Source of the DNA: Bacillus sp. A301a_S52
GTDB lineage: Bacteria; Bacillota; Bacilli; Bacillales; Salisediminibacteriaceae
Direction of reading: 5' to 3'
NCBI GenBank assembly: GCA_024701455.1
Contig: JABXYP010000001.1
Span: forward strand, 2,980,001 to 3,044,000
DNA length: 64,000 nt
Both the position numbers and the translations under genes were made by a program. The notes beneath the pieces were generated by a model, which worked only from the letters and a program-made list of their open reading frames with translations, was not told the origin of the DNA and did not search any database. The stretch's first letter is position 1; each line of letters begins with the position of its first letter. Positions 16,216 through 24,445 of this stretch are shown one piece after another.

Positions 16216-17334
16216 ATGAAAATTGGGGTACCTAAAGAGATTAAAAATAACGAAAATCGTGTGGCTCTCACACCAGCAGGGGTTTTAACTCTTAACCAAG
16301 CGGGCCATTCAGTCATGATTGAGACAACAGCAGGTATAGGAAGCGGATTTACAGATGATGATTACCTCGCTGCCGGAGCAAAAATATACGATGATCCTTC
16401 ACTTTTATGGGCTCACTCAGATATGATTATGAAAGTAAAAGAACCATTGACATCTGAATATGAATTTTTTAAAGAAGGCCTAATACTTTTTACATATTTA
16501 CATTTAGCAGCTGTTCCTCCTTTAGCAGACGCACTTACAGAAAAAAAAGTGACAGCTGTTGCCTATGAAACAGTCGAAATAAACAGAACATTACCGCTAC
16601 TTACTCCAATGAGTGAAGTTGCTGGTCGAATGGCTTCCCAAATTGGTGCGCAATTTCTTGAAAAACCAAAAGGAGGAAGCGGCGTTTTACTATCAGGTAT
16701 ACCTGGGGTTAAGCGAGGTAAAGTCACTGTCATTGGCGGTGGAGTAGTCGGAACGAATGCAGCAAAAATAGCAATGGGACTTGGTGCTGATGTCACTATT
16801 ATGGACTTAAGCCCCGAAAGACTTCGACAATTAGATGATATTTTTGGAACTGAAATTAATACTCTCATGAGTAACCCGTTAACGATTGCAGAAGCCGTGA
16901 AAGAATCCGATCTCGTCATTGGAGCTGTTCTTATTCCAGGTGCTAAAGCACCGAAGTTAGTAACTGAGGATATGGTGAAAGAAATGAAGCCAGGCTCAGT
17001 GATAGTAGATGTCGCTATTGACCAAGGTGGGATCGTTGAAACTGTGGATAAAATAACTACACATGACTCTCCCACTTATACGAAGCACGATGTCGTTCAT
17101 TATGCTGTCGCTAATATGCCCGGTGCCGTTCCACGTACATCCACCATTGGACTGACTAATGTGACCGTTCCCTATGCTTTACAAATTGCTAATTCTGGCA
17201 TAAGTGACGCCCTTAAGAGCAACCCTGCTCTATTAAAAGGAGTCAATACCGCAAACGGCTTTGTCACTTATGAAGCTGTTGCCCGAGATCTAAACTATCC
17301 CTATATACCGGTTGAAGAAGCCCTTAATATGTAA
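16216..17334 (+). CDS. ald: Alanine dehydrogenase
   Basis: NAD-dependent enzyme that interconverts L-alanine and pyruvate plus ammonia; in bacilli it serves alanine catabolism and is needed for normal sporulation. 372 residues, matching the family. The N-terminal signature [20 protein letters not shown] is followed by catalytic-region segments KVKEPL and THLHLA-type (YLHLAAVP). The Rossmann motif [20 protein letters not shown] is at about 175-195, and the C-terminus has [11 protein letters not shown]. The ATG follows GAGGAGAGTGA. Single gene; promoter not obvious. The 256 bp between the small-RNA terminator and this ATG hold no convincing gene. Confidence 0.95.
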   Translation: MKIGVPKEIKNNENRVALTPAGVLTLNQAGHSVMIETTAGIGSGFTDDDYLAAGAKIYDDPSLLWAHSDMIMKVKEPLTSEYEFFKEGLILFTYLHLAAVPPLADALTEKKVTAVAYETVEINRTLPLLTPMSEVAGRMASQIGAQFLEKPKGGSGVLLSGIPGVKRGKVTVIGGGVVGTNAAKIAMGLGADVTIMDLSPERLRQLDDIFGTEINTLMSNPLTIAEAVKESDLVIGAVLIPGAKAPKLVTEDMVKEMKPGSVIVDVAIDQGGIVETVDKITTHDSPTYTKHDVVHYAVANMPGAVPRTSTIGLTNVTVPYALQIANSGISDALKSNPALLKGVNTANGFVTYEAVARDLNYPYIPVEEALNM

Positions 17335-17393
17335 TTAGTCTCTTGTTTTGTTTATTTGAACCCTTTTATAAGGCTTTTAGAAAGACCTTATAC

Positions 17394-17540
17394 AACGAAC
17401 CTTCAGTAAGTAGGAGTTTTCGTACTTCTCCCACTGATTGATCGTTTAGTAAATCAGGACATTGGCGTCCGTTATCTCCCGTCAAAATAGAGTTAACTCT
17501 ATTTTGAGCTGGGAGTTTTACGGATGCTTGTCTGTGATTA
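17394..17540. repeat. Structured dispersed repeat, full copy after ald
   Basis: AACGAACCTTCAGTAAGTAGGAG...CTCCCACTGATTGATCG forms the first hairpin. CCGTTATCTCCCGTC with GCTGGGAGTTTTACGG forms the second, with an inner AAAATAGAGTTAACTCTATTTT palindrome split over the loop. It ends TTGTCTGTGATTA. Flanks are ATACA/TTACA rather than ATAAA. Confidence 0.8.
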
Positions 17541-17575
17541 CAAATTTTTTTATGGGATTATATATCTTACTTATG

Positions 17576-18406
17576 TCATTTGTATATTTCCCATTCTGAA
17601 CTAATCCATTCATTTATTTTCTCTACTTGATATAAATTAGCATGAGCGGTCTGATGCAGGTGACTGGAAATATAGACTGCTTTCATATCAAGCATCAATG
17701 CCGGAGCAATCTCATTTATAAAATTATCCCCTACAGATACAAGTTGTTGAAAAGGAAGCTCATATTGCTTTTTTAATGCTTCAAACAACTGGATCGTTAA
17801 CGTTGGTTTTTTCGCTGATGAAATAATATGATCAAATATACCTTTTAAGTCTAATTCATTTAGTAACCTGAGCACATCTTCTTTATCACTGTTTGTCATA
17901 AGAACAAGAGGATGATTTTGTTTCAATTCTTTTAGAAATGTTTTCAGGCCAAAAATTTTCTGTAGGTTAAAGGAATCACTCACCATATACGCCTTTGTTT
18001 CCAAATAATGAGGATAGCAATCTTTCACCCCATAATGTTTTGCACACGCAAATGGCAACCACCAACCATCACCTATAGCCACTATATTTTTAAAGTCAAA
18101 GTTGAGAGGTGAGTCCCCATAGTAAGACAACATATCTGGTCTAACTTTACCTTCCCATGTTTTTGCTTCAATTGCTTGGAGTGTCATGGGGTCAACGGTT
18201 ATGACAATATCTCTTATCACATCATATGCTTTACCGATCATCACATTATGCCGGCCATCTTTCATATTAATGTAATCTTGTTGAAAAGCTTCTTTAAATT
18301 CTTCGGGGACGTCTGCTAACAGTCTATTTGCATAAAAATCGAAATGATCAAAGCCTTCGTACAACGTACCATCTAGATCAAATATGTACACTCTCTTTTC
18401 TACCAT
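17576..18406 (-). CDS. HAD-superfamily hydrolase
   Basis: Cytoplasmic phosphatase-type enzyme of 276 residues; substrate unknown. All four HAD motifs are present: FDLDGTLYE at 9-17 (nucleophile Asp and acid Asp), LMTNSD at about 185, Lys in SSAKKP, and VGDNFINE at about 235 for Mg2+. A large insertion between motif I and II (about 20-170) forms a cap domain with helices, so small phosphorylated metabolites are likely. AGGAGGATGAATA precedes the ATG. Single gene with no informative neighbour. Confidence 0.8.
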   Translation of the reverse strand: MVEKRVYIFDLDGTLYEGFDHFDFYANRLLADVPEEFKEAFQQDYINMKDGRHNVMIGKAYDVIRDIVITVDPMTLQAIEAKTWEGKVRPDMLSYYGDSPLNFDFKNIVAIGDGWWLPFACAKHYGVKDCYPHYLETKAYMVSDSFNLQKIFGLKTFLKELKQNHPLVLMTNSDKEDVLRLLNELDLKGIFDHIISSAKKPTLTIQLFEALKKQYELPFQQLVSVGDNFINEIAPALMLDMKAVYISSHLHQTAHANLYQVEKINEWISSEWEIYK

Positions 18407-18898
18407 TATTCATCCTCCTTGATTCTTTACATACATAGGAAGATTATAACAAACAAGCTAAAAGTTAAACTTGCTTTTTAATTAGTCACTTTACATTGCC
18501 CCCTGTACTTACAAAAGAACCTCACAAAGACATTTACTCTTTAAAAGTTCAAATAATATAAGCGCTCAAGCCTGCTTTTTGGATAGACAAGAATACTATT
18601 CTCCCAAAGAAAGTTTGACAGTAGATAGGCGAAATAGGTGGCATATCAATATATTATTAACTTTGTAAATATTTTATAATAATTTTATTAATAAGTGAGT
18701 TATGGCGTTTTTTAGCATGTCTCTGTTATAACTACCTTTTATTATCTATCATTACTCCACAGTCATCCTCGAATTTATCTCCTTTGATTATCACTAAAAA
18801 AGAGATGTACACTCACCATTTAGATTAAAGGATTAATGGTAGCTATTAAATTGAGATGAGGTGGATGTGAGAATTCAGACTGTTAATTTTAAAGTAAT
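18407..18898. other. 492-bp gene-free region
   Basis: AT-rich, no ORF with a ribosome site, no strong hairpin. It presumably contains the promoter of the HAD gene. Confidence 0.4.
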
Positions 18899-18942
18899 TA
18901 AAAAACGCCCTCGGTCCAGTAAAAACACTAAACCGGGGCCAA
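18899..18942 (-). terminator. Terminator of the small-peptide (YrzI-like) operon
   Basis: On the minus strand GCCCCGGTTTAGT pairs with ACTGGACCGAGGGC (one bulge) around TTTTT and runs into TTTTTTAATT. Confidence 0.75.
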
Positions 18943-18944
18943 TT

Positions 18945-19073
18945 TTATTTTAGCTGTCGCATGTCATCGTCAATAATTCTAAAAGTAAAGTTTGCACTTG
19001 AAACATTTAATCTATTCTTAAAACTGGCACTTTCGATAGTTAAATGAAGCTCTTGTTTTTTGCCTAGCTCTTA
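18945..19073 (-). pseudogene. Coding-like segment at the end of the small-peptide operon
   Basis: A 42-codon open stretch ending in a stop three bases before the operon terminator. It reads QELHLTIESASFKNRLNVSS and ends IIDDDMRQLK, with protein-like composition, but has no start codon with a ribosome site, and an in-frame TAA lies at its 5' border. It may be the C-terminal relic of a third small protein or simply untranslated RNA. No family recognised. Confidence 0.3.
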
Positions 19074-19123
19074 GTCAACGAGTTTCCATTGTTGATCGAT
19101 TAAATATTACTAAAGTTATATTG

Positions 19124-19195
19124 CTAAACAAACCCTTTCCCCTTTGGCAAAAATACAGCGTACACACAGGTTAATTGACAGGCTCTTTTCATCAT
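19124..19195 (-). CDS. Small ORF of 23 codons after the YrzI-like gene
   Basis: Starts with ATGATG behind AAAGGAGG, a strong ribosome site, 36 bases after the YrzI-like stop. The peptide is MMKRACQLTCVYAVFLPKG plus four residues, with two Cys and a hydrophobic centre. Position and ribosome site suggest it is translated as part of the same mRNA; its role is unknown. In B. subtilis the yrzI mRNA also carries several tiny ORFs, which supports the reading. Confidence 0.5.
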   Translation of the reverse strand: MMKRACQLTCVYAVFLPKGKGFV

Positions 19196-19231
19196 TTTTT
19201 CCTCCTTTCATTTAATAAAAGACTTATTCGA

Positions 19232-19381
19232 TTACATATTTCTAAAAGATTCATAATACTTGTCTTCGAAGCGACGCTTCCTTTCGAGACATTCATTTAT
19301 CTTCTGCTCGCGTTCTGTTTCTTTGTTTGTATAACGTCTTCGTTTAATCGTAATTGTAAAATAAAGAATATGAAAAAGCAT
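19232..19381 (-). CDS. yrzI: YrzI-like small protein, 49 aa
   Basis: Small basic amphipathic protein of the Bacillus YrzI family, function unclear. A short hydrophobic start MLFHILYFTITIKRRRY is followed by a highly charged helix (NKETEREQKINECLERKRRF) ending in YYESFRNM, the same plan as YrzI (about 49 aa). GGGAGGTGAT sits six bases before the ATG. It lies downstream of a leader ORF and three or four hairpins on the same strand, without room for its own promoter after the last hairpin, so it probably depends on readthrough from 19774. This is the best-supported member of the cluster. Confidence 0.7.
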   Translation of the reverse strand: MLFHILYFTITIKRRRYTNKETEREQKINECLERKRRFEDKYYESFRNM

Positions 19382-19452
19382 GATTTATCACCTCCCTCTA
19401 AGCATATTTAATACTTATCACCCCCTTTCAACTCAATTAGATACTTTGAAAT

Positions 19453-19484
19453 AAAAAAAGAGACCACGACATGTTGGTCTCTTT
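19453..19484 (-). terminator. Intrinsic terminator inside the YrzI-like leader
   Basis: On the minus strand AAAGAGACC, a 10-base loop, GGTCTCTTT, then TTTTTTAT. It lies 72 bases before the YrzI-like start and so would block it unless bypassed. Confidence 0.75.
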
Positions 19485-19490
19485 CTTAAG

Positions 19491-19562
19491 CAATTGGAAG
19501 AGCTTTTAAAAAGCACTACCCAATTGTTAATATAGTTAGAAAAGCTGTGACATTTTCTAACT
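19491..19562 (-). promoter_or_regulatory. Two tandem hairpins in the YrzI-like leader
   Basis: 19534-19562: AGTTAGAAAA with TTTTCTAACT, perfect 10-bp stem, 9-base loop. 19491-19526: CAATTGG with CCAATTG, with an inner AGCTTTT/AAAAGC stem. Both lie between two terminator-like hairpins. Confidence 0.6.
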
Positions 19563-19571
19563 AATAAAAGA

Positions 19572-19598
19572 CAGACCGATAGTATTGATCGGTCTGCC
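19572..19598 (-). promoter_or_regulatory. Attenuator terminator after the leader ORF
   Basis: On the minus strand the stem CAGACCGAT/ATCGGTCTG (9 bp) runs into TCTTTTATT. Its 5' arm, extended to GGCAGACCGAT, is also perfectly complementary (11 bp) to bases 19664-19674 inside the leader ORF, so the two pairings exclude each other. Confidence 0.65.
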
Positions 19599-19630
19599 AA
19601 ATTAATGTGTTTTATGTAAGATAAGAACCT

Positions 19631-19732
19631 TTATAACAATAAACAAGAAGGCTCTTTACCAAAGGCAGACCGATGATAAGTCATATATGAGTTAACATCT
19701 AACTGAGTACATTGCAAACTAATTGTCATCAT
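19631..19732 (-). CDS. Leader ORF of 33 codons
   Basis: ATGATG nine bases after AAAGGAGG; the peptide begins MMTISLQCTQLDVNSYMTYH and ends SCLLL. The coding sequence contains ATCGGTCTGCC (19674-19664), which can pair with the 5' arm of the following terminator, and AAGAGCC just after it can pair with GGTTCTT behind the stop. Ribosome position would therefore decide which hairpin forms. It is either a regulatory leader peptide or a small functional peptide; nothing in the residue sequence points to one amino acid being sensed. Confidence 0.55.
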   Translation of the reverse strand: MMTISLQCTQLDVNSYMTYHRSAFGKEPSCLLL

Positions 19733-19773
19733 GTGATTCGCCTCCTTTGGTAATGTTGGTAAATATAGTTATA

Positions 19774-19802
19774 ATCATAACGCTAATATTTGAAAAAGTA
19801 AA
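19774..19802 (-). promoter_or_regulatory. Promoter of the leader/YrzI-like transcript
   Basis: On the minus strand TTTACT (19802-19797), 17 bases, TATGAT (19779-19774), 41 bases before the leader ORF ATG. Confidence 0.55.
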
Positions 19803-20156
19803 CACTAAATTCTAAATTTTCCCGATATTTTTTGATCGACGTTGAGCATTATCATTTAAACATTAAACCACAACACTTTGTTCCCTAAGGAATTACTATA
19901 GGTCTTTTTAAAATATCTATATTAACCAACATGTTAAGGACGCCATATATAGTAATAGTAGTCTCCACCGTAGTTTTAACTTATCTACTACAGAGTCCTT
20001 ACTCACAATTTAATTGTTTTTACACTGCTAAACATGTTAAATAAGGGAATGAATGATGGTCACTGGTCATACTGCCTACATAAAACCTGCATTTACTTGC
20101 TTATACTGCTTTTTATTACCTTAATGTAGCTATCTTCTTAACTAATAATTATTATC
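19803..20156. other. Gene-free region before the heme operon
   Basis: AT-rich; no ORF with a ribosome site and no strong hairpin. Confidence 0.4.
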
Positions 20157-20213
20157 TTGACATTGATAATGATTCTCATTATTATTTAACTATGATAATG
20201 ATTTTCATTATCA
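20157..20213 (+). promoter_or_regulatory. Fur-controlled promoter of the plus-strand heme operon
   Basis: TTGACA (20157-20162), 17 bases, TATTAT (20180-20185). Two Fur boxes: 20164-20184 covers the spacer and -10; 20193-20213 (TGATAATGATTTTCATTATCA) is a nearly perfect 19-bp-type Fur palindrome over the start of the transcript. Iron-dependent repression is expected. Confidence 0.88.
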
Positions 20214-20242
20214 TCTAGATAAGGGATTAGGAGAGATTTGCT

Positions 20243-21196
20243 ATGATATCACGTGTAATCTTACCACTCATCACACTAATAGCTCTGTTAACAGCCTGTA
20301 GTGAGTCGGCTGCTAATAATATAACACCAGCAGCCTCTGAAGGTTTATATTCAATTGATGATTTTGCTGAGCAAACGATTACTTTTCAACAAGCACCTGA
20401 ACGTATTGCAGCGTTGAGTAATGGCGATATGGATATTATTTATGCCCTCGGTGGAAGCTTAGTAGGCAGACCAACTACTTCCTTTGACTTAGTGATTGAA
20501 GAAGCAGAAGACGTGGAACAAATTGGTTCTACGCATGAAATTGACTTAGAGAAATTGACGTATGTGCAACCAGATGTGGTCCTTGGACATACGCAAATGA
20601 ACGCCAAAGACGTTCCAACTATACAAGGATTAGGTGCTCAAATTGTTTTAACTGATGCTCAATCAGTAGACGATATTAAAGAACAAGTACTTTTATTTGG
20701 ACAGATGCTTCAAAAAGAGGACGAAGCAGCACAAATAGTTGAAACCATTACACATAAGGTATCAGAGATTCAGAGCGTCACTCATAATGAAAGTGTCGAC
20801 GTCTTACTTGTATATGGTGCTCCTGGTACATACATGGCTGCTTTACCAAATTCACTGAGCGGCGATCTTCTTGACATTGCTGGAGCTAATAACATTGCTA
20901 GTGATTTTGACCGATTGGAAGCCTATCCTCAATATGCACAAATCAATACTGAACGTGTGGTAGAAGCGAATCCTGATTACATCTTAATCATGAGTCATGG
21001 TAACTCTGATGAAGTGAAAGATGGATTTTTAAAGGAAATGGAACAAAATGCTGCTTGGAGCGAGATCAATGCTGTAAAAAACAACCATATAGAGCTTTTG
21101 CCATCTGACCTTTTCGGTACTAACCCAGGTACACGTGTTACGGAAGCGCTTGATTTACTCGTTACCCTATTTGAATCAGCGTCTGATGACTCATGA
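20243..21196 (+). CDS. Heme/siderophore ABC transporter lipoprotein
   Basis: Extracellular substrate-binding lipoprotein of the FhuD/IsdE class (317 aa). Signal peptide with lipobox LTAC, Cys19 lipidated. The two-lobe helical-backbone fold is recognised by RIAALSNGDMDIIYALG, LVYGAPGTYMAALP and DYILIMSHGN. In IsdE the heme ligands are a Met in the GNPM-type loop and a His in the AAHG loop. Here the corresponding residues appear to be His98 (GSTHEIDLEKL) and His252 (SHGN). With an IsdG-type oxygenase at the end of the operon, heme is the likely cargo, though a siderophore is not excluded. It overlaps the permease by four bases and is controlled by two Fur boxes. Confidence 0.82.
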   Translation: MISRVILPLITLIALLTACSESAANNITPAASEGLYSIDDFAEQTITFQQAPERIAALSNGDMDIIYALGGSLVGRPTTSFDLVIEEAEDVEQIGSTHEIDLEKLTYVQPDVVLGHTQMNAKDVPTIQGLGAQIVLTDAQSVDDIKEQVLLFGQMLQKEDEAAQIVETITHKVSEIQSVTHNESVDVLLVYGAPGTYMAALPNSLSGDLLDIAGANNIASDFDRLEAYPQYAQINTERVVEANPDYILIMSHGNSDEVKDGFLKEMEQNAAWSEINAVKNNHIELLPSDLFGTNPGTRVTEALDLLVTLFESASDDS

Positions 21197-22188
21197 GTAT
21201 TGAAAAACGATCCAAACGACGAGTGATAGCTCTTGTTGCCATCTTGCCACTTTTTCTATTAGTCTCACTATTTGCTCTCATCTCCGGTGGGGTCTCGATT
21301 TCCCATAATGATATATGGCTTGCCATAAACGGCGCTGGTGATCCTATTAATCAAACCATTATCATGGATATTAGACTTCCAAGAATACTTATTGGTTTTT
21401 TAGTTGGGGCATGTTTAGCTGTAGCAGGCGCTTTACTGCAAGGCGTTATGCGCAACCCATTAGCTGATCCTGGCATTATAGGCGTAACAGCGGGCGGAGG
21501 ATTTGTTGCAACTATTACGATGCTTGCACTCCCTCAATTCAGTTATTTATTACCGCTTACTGCATTTACCGGTGCGTTTATCACATCAATGCTTATCTAT
21601 ACCCTTGCTTGGGACAAAGGCGCTTCTCCACTAAAAATCATCTTAGCTGGAGTCGCGATTAATGCTCTCATAGGTGCCGGCCAAAATGGTCTCATGGTCA
21701 TATATAGTGATCGCGTACAATCAGTTATTCCTTGGTTGTCAGGTGGCTTAAATGGACGTAGCTGGTATCATTTAGAATTTATGGCCCCATATGCTGTTGT
21801 AGGATTAGTGTTATCACTATTTGCCATAAAACCGGCGAATATACTGCAACTTGGTGATGATTCAGCTAAACTACTAGGCCAAAAAGTAGAATTACAGCGT
21901 TTTTCACTTATTTCATTGGCTGCTTTTTTAGCAGGGGCTGCTGTCAGTGTAGCAGGATTAATTGGCTTTGTTGGTCTCGTCGTCCCCCATGCTGTCAGAC
22001 TATTGATTGGCGAAGATTATCGTTACTTACTCCCACTATCTGCATGTGGAGGCGCAATTCTAGTTGTTTTTGCTGATACAATCGCTCGTTCTTGGTTTGA
22101 TCCTATTGAACTTCCTGTAGGTATTTTACTTGCAGCACTTGGTGCCCCATTCTTTTTATATTTATTGAAAAAACGGAGGCTAACATGA
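21193..22188 (+). CDS. FecCD-family iron/heme ABC permease
   Basis: Membrane subunit of the importer, 331 residues with about nine to ten membrane helices. Family signatures: RLPRILIGFLVGACLAVAGA, GVMRNPLADPGIIGVTAG, the EAA-like loop GLVVPHAVRLLIG, and the Arg-rich C-terminus KKRRLT. It forms a homodimer with the ATPase below. The start overlaps the lipoprotein stop (ATGA), and the stop is directly followed by the ATPase ATG, so the three are tightly coupled in translation. Confidence 0.9.
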   Translation: MSIEKRSKRRVIALVAILPLFLLVSLFALISGGVSISHNDIWLAINGAGDPINQTIIMDIRLPRILIGFLVGACLAVAGALLQGVMRNPLADPGIIGVTAGGGFVATITMLALPQFSYLLPLTAFTGAFITSMLIYTLAWDKGASPLKIILAGVAINALIGAGQNGLMVIYSDRVQSVIPWLSGGLNGRSWYHLEFMAPYAVVGLVLSLFAIKPANILQLGDDSAKLLGQKVELQRFSLISLAAFLAGAAVSVAGLIGFVGLVVPHAVRLLIGEDYRYLLPLSACGGAILVVFADTIARSWFDPIELPVGILLAALGAPFFLYLLKKRRLT

Positions 22189-22977
22189 ATGGACAATGCT
22201 ATTGAAACAGAAAATCTTTCACTCTCCATCGGCAGCTTTCAACTTAACAAGTTACAAACTTCCATCCCAAGCGGTAAAATGACGGGCATAGTCGGACCTA
22301 ACGGCTCGGGAAAATCAACGCTACTTAAAATTATTGCCAAACTGCTCATACAGGATCAAGGTCATGTGACCATTGATTCACAGCCTTCAACAAATCTAAA
22401 TACAAAAGAATTTGCACGTCTATTAGCGATGATGCCTCAAATAAAACAGTCGGTTCCAAACCTTACAGTGAAAGAATTAATTGCTTTCGGTCGTTCACCT
22501 TACAAAAAATGGTTTCAAACCACACTTAATGAAGAGGACAATGAAGTAATCGATTGGGCCATGTCTGTCACCGGGACACGTTCCCATGCTAAGCGTCTAT
22601 TCCATACTTTATCAGGAGGTGAACAACAAAAAGTACGTATTGCTTTAGCTTTAGCTCAAAAAACACATATTTTATTGTTAGATGAACCTACAACCTATTT
22701 AGATATCGCTCACCAATTAGACGTCATGGAGATGTTAGAAGAGATTAATCGTACTTATCAGATCACCGTCGTCATGGTACTCCATGAGTTACAACAGGCA
22801 GCTGCCTATTGTGACCACTTAATTGCAATGAAAAACGGTACGATTAGTGATGAGGGCCCCCCTAAAACACTCCTTAATTCACATTTTTTAAAAAAGGTCT
22901 ATAACATTGATGCAAGGGTTAGTTTCAAAGAAGAGTTTCCAACTATTATCCCTATCAAGCGAAGGGCAATAAAATAA
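22189..22977 (+). CDS. Iron/heme ABC transporter ATPase
   Basis: 262-residue cytoplasmic ATPase of the FepC/HmuV class that powers the permease encoded just before it. Walker [10 protein letters not shown] at about 37-45, Q-loop MPQIKQ, signature LSGGEQQ, Walker [13 protein letters not shown] and switch His in VLHELQQAA. The ATG abuts the permease TGA. The switch segment reads HELQQA where HDLNQA is usual, a conservative change. Same Fur-controlled operon. Confidence 0.92.
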   Translation: MDNAIETENLSLSIGSFQLNKLQTSIPSGKMTGIVGPNGSGKSTLLKIIAKLLIQDQGHVTIDSQPSTNLNTKEFARLLAMMPQIKQSVPNLTVKELIAFGRSPYKKWFQTTLNEEDNEVIDWAMSVTGTRSHAKRLFHTLSGGEQQKVRIALALAQKTHILLLDEPTTYLDIAHQLDVMEMLEEINRTYQITVVMVLHELQQAAAYCDHLIAMKNGTISDEGPPKTLLNSHFLKKVYNIDARVSFKEEFPTIIPIKRRAIK

Positions 22978-22999
22978 TTTAAACATGGAGGAATGTAAA

Positions 23000-23341
23000 A
23001 TGATTATTGTGACAAACACATCAAAAATTAAAAAAGGGGATGGACACAAACTGATTGAGCGCTTTAATAAAGTAGGTAAAGTAGAATTTATGGAAGGTTT
23101 CCTCGGCTTAGAAGTCTTACTAACAGAAAACACACACGATTATGATGAAGTGGCCATCATGACACGTTGGGAGTCAAAGGACCATTTTAAAAACTGGACC
23201 ACTAGCGATGCTTTTAAAGAATCTCACTCAAAACGAGAAGTCCCAGACTATATCCTTGATAATCACATTTCATATCATGACGTAAAAGTGACACGAAAAC
23301 CCTTGACAGCAGTCGATAATACAACTGAACAAGCTAACTAA
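23000..23341 (+). CDS. isdG: IsdG-type heme-degrading monooxygenase
   Basis: Cytoplasmic heme oxygenase of the antibiotic-biosynthesis-monooxygenase fold; S. aureus IsdG opens the heme ring to give staphylobilin, formaldehyde and iron. 113 residues. The catalytic trio of IsdG (Asn7, Trp67, His77) is present as Asn6 (IIVTNTSKI), Trp66 (FKNW) and His76 (SHSK). [14 protein letters not shown] is close to the S. aureus sequence. I chose ATG 23000, which follows GGAGGA, over the upstream ATG at 22985 that contains that site. It is the last gene of the Fur-controlled operon, 22 bases after the ATPase, and ties the operon to heme rather than siderophores. Confidence 0.92.
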   Translation: MIIVTNTSKIKKGDGHKLIERFNKVGKVEFMEGFLGLEVLLTENTHDYDEVAIMTRWESKDHFKNWTTSDAFKESHSKREVPDYILDNHISYHDVKVTRKPLTAVDNTTEQAN

Positions 23342-23466
23342 TTGAGCGCTATGCCACGTTTTATTTATCTTTAAGTGTCGACTTTACCATCCATCTAATC
23401 CTATTAGTATCGCTGTTGCTCCCCCAATTGAAAGACAGAGACTATGACAAACGTATTTTACTTATA

Positions 23467-23508
23467 GAAAATCCGAACGGGATTCTTTTGAATCAGTTCG
23501 GATTTTTT
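23467..23508. terminator. Terminator between the two convergent heme clusters
   Basis: AAATCCGAAC and GTTCGGATTT with an inner GATTC/GAATC stem, then TTTTTT on the plus side. It ends the plus-strand operon; the flanking bases 23342-23466 and 23509-23652 hold no gene I can support. Confidence 0.85.
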
Positions 23509-23652
23509 ATAAACTTTAAAGAAAAAATTTATTCATGACCACGTCCCTGCTCCTGTGTGTGACTGTAAACGAATAAAATGGGAGATCCTCTTTTTTTAGA
23601 TTGCACAGAATGAGAGATTGAATAATCTTTGAACTTCAATGTCCCTCACAAT

Positions 23653-24414
23653 TTAGGAATTCACAATTTTCCCATGAACAACTAGACGACCTGTGTCGCG
23701 ATTTAATCGATAATCACACGTGGAAAGCGTTATAATATGATCATGTTTAGTCACCTCAACACCTGTGTGGATGTCTGATTTAGCTTTTAATTCATTAAGA
23801 AAACTATCATAATCATCTAGGTCACTAAATTCTGTTTCAATATAGTAAAAGTCCGTTGTCGTTATATATGCAGAGAATATCTCTACTTCATAGCTATCGT
23901 ACAACGTATCATAGTAGAAGCGATTATGCTCACTAACAAAATCCTGGTCAAGAAATTCGTCTAACTGTCCGAACATGGAGCCATCCCTCATACGATGTCC
24001 ATATAAAATCGTATTTTTATCAGTTCCAGTTATATCATTTCGATAATCCATAAAAATACTTCCAGCTCTCGTTTGATCATGAAGGTAATTACGGTCAAGG
24101 TAATAATCATTGTCCTCTGCTTGTAAAATGGGATAGTCTATTTTCGTACCGTCCATCGTTATCCAACCTACAATATCATCATTAATAGCTAGTAACGAAT
24201 CAAACGCCTCTCGATTATCACTACTTTTTGTTAATGATATCTGTTGATTCTCGTAAATTAATTGGATATCGCTCATGACTTGACCATTTTCTCGATAATC
24301 TAACAAAATCGATACTAATTGAAAAGCCGACACACCTAAGACAGTGACACATACTAACGTCATAAGCCGCTGCACATACCGTCTTCCTTGTTTTGTCTTT
24401 TTTTTCTCTTTCAT
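23653..24414 (-). CDS. srtB: Class B sortase
   Basis: Membrane-anchored transpeptidase that links NEAT proteins to peptidoglycan. 253 residues: cytoplasmic basic start, one membrane segment (about 17-38) and an extracellular sortase barrel. The catalytic residues are His140 (LYGHRM), Cys233 (TLSTC) and Arg243 (DTGRLVVHG), and the class B-specific helix lies between beta 6 and 7. The substrates are surely the two NEAT proteins upstream, which end in NSKTSD and NPETSD sorting signals. It is the last gene of the minus-strand cluster, 31 bases after the ATPase. Confidence 0.93.
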   Translation of the reverse strand: MKEKKKTKQGRRYVQRLMTLVCVTVLGVSAFQLVSILLDYRENGQVMSDIQLIYENQQISLTKSSDNREAFDSLLAINDDIVGWITMDGTKIDYPILQAEDNDYYLDRNYLHDQTRAGSIFMDYRNDITGTDKNTILYGHRMRDGSMFGQLDEFLDQDFVSEHNRFYYDTLYDSYEVEIFSAYITTTDFYYIETEFSDLDDYDSFLNELKAKSDIHTGVEVTKHDHIITLSTCDYRLNRDTGRLVVHGKIVNS

Positions 24415-24445
24415 TGAAGCCTCCCCTTTACCTTATGGGTCAATG

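Noticed and set aside
19175..19411. 78-codon plus-strand frame
   Set aside because: Antisense to the YrzI-like gene, which has a strong ribosome site and a family match; the plus frame has neither.
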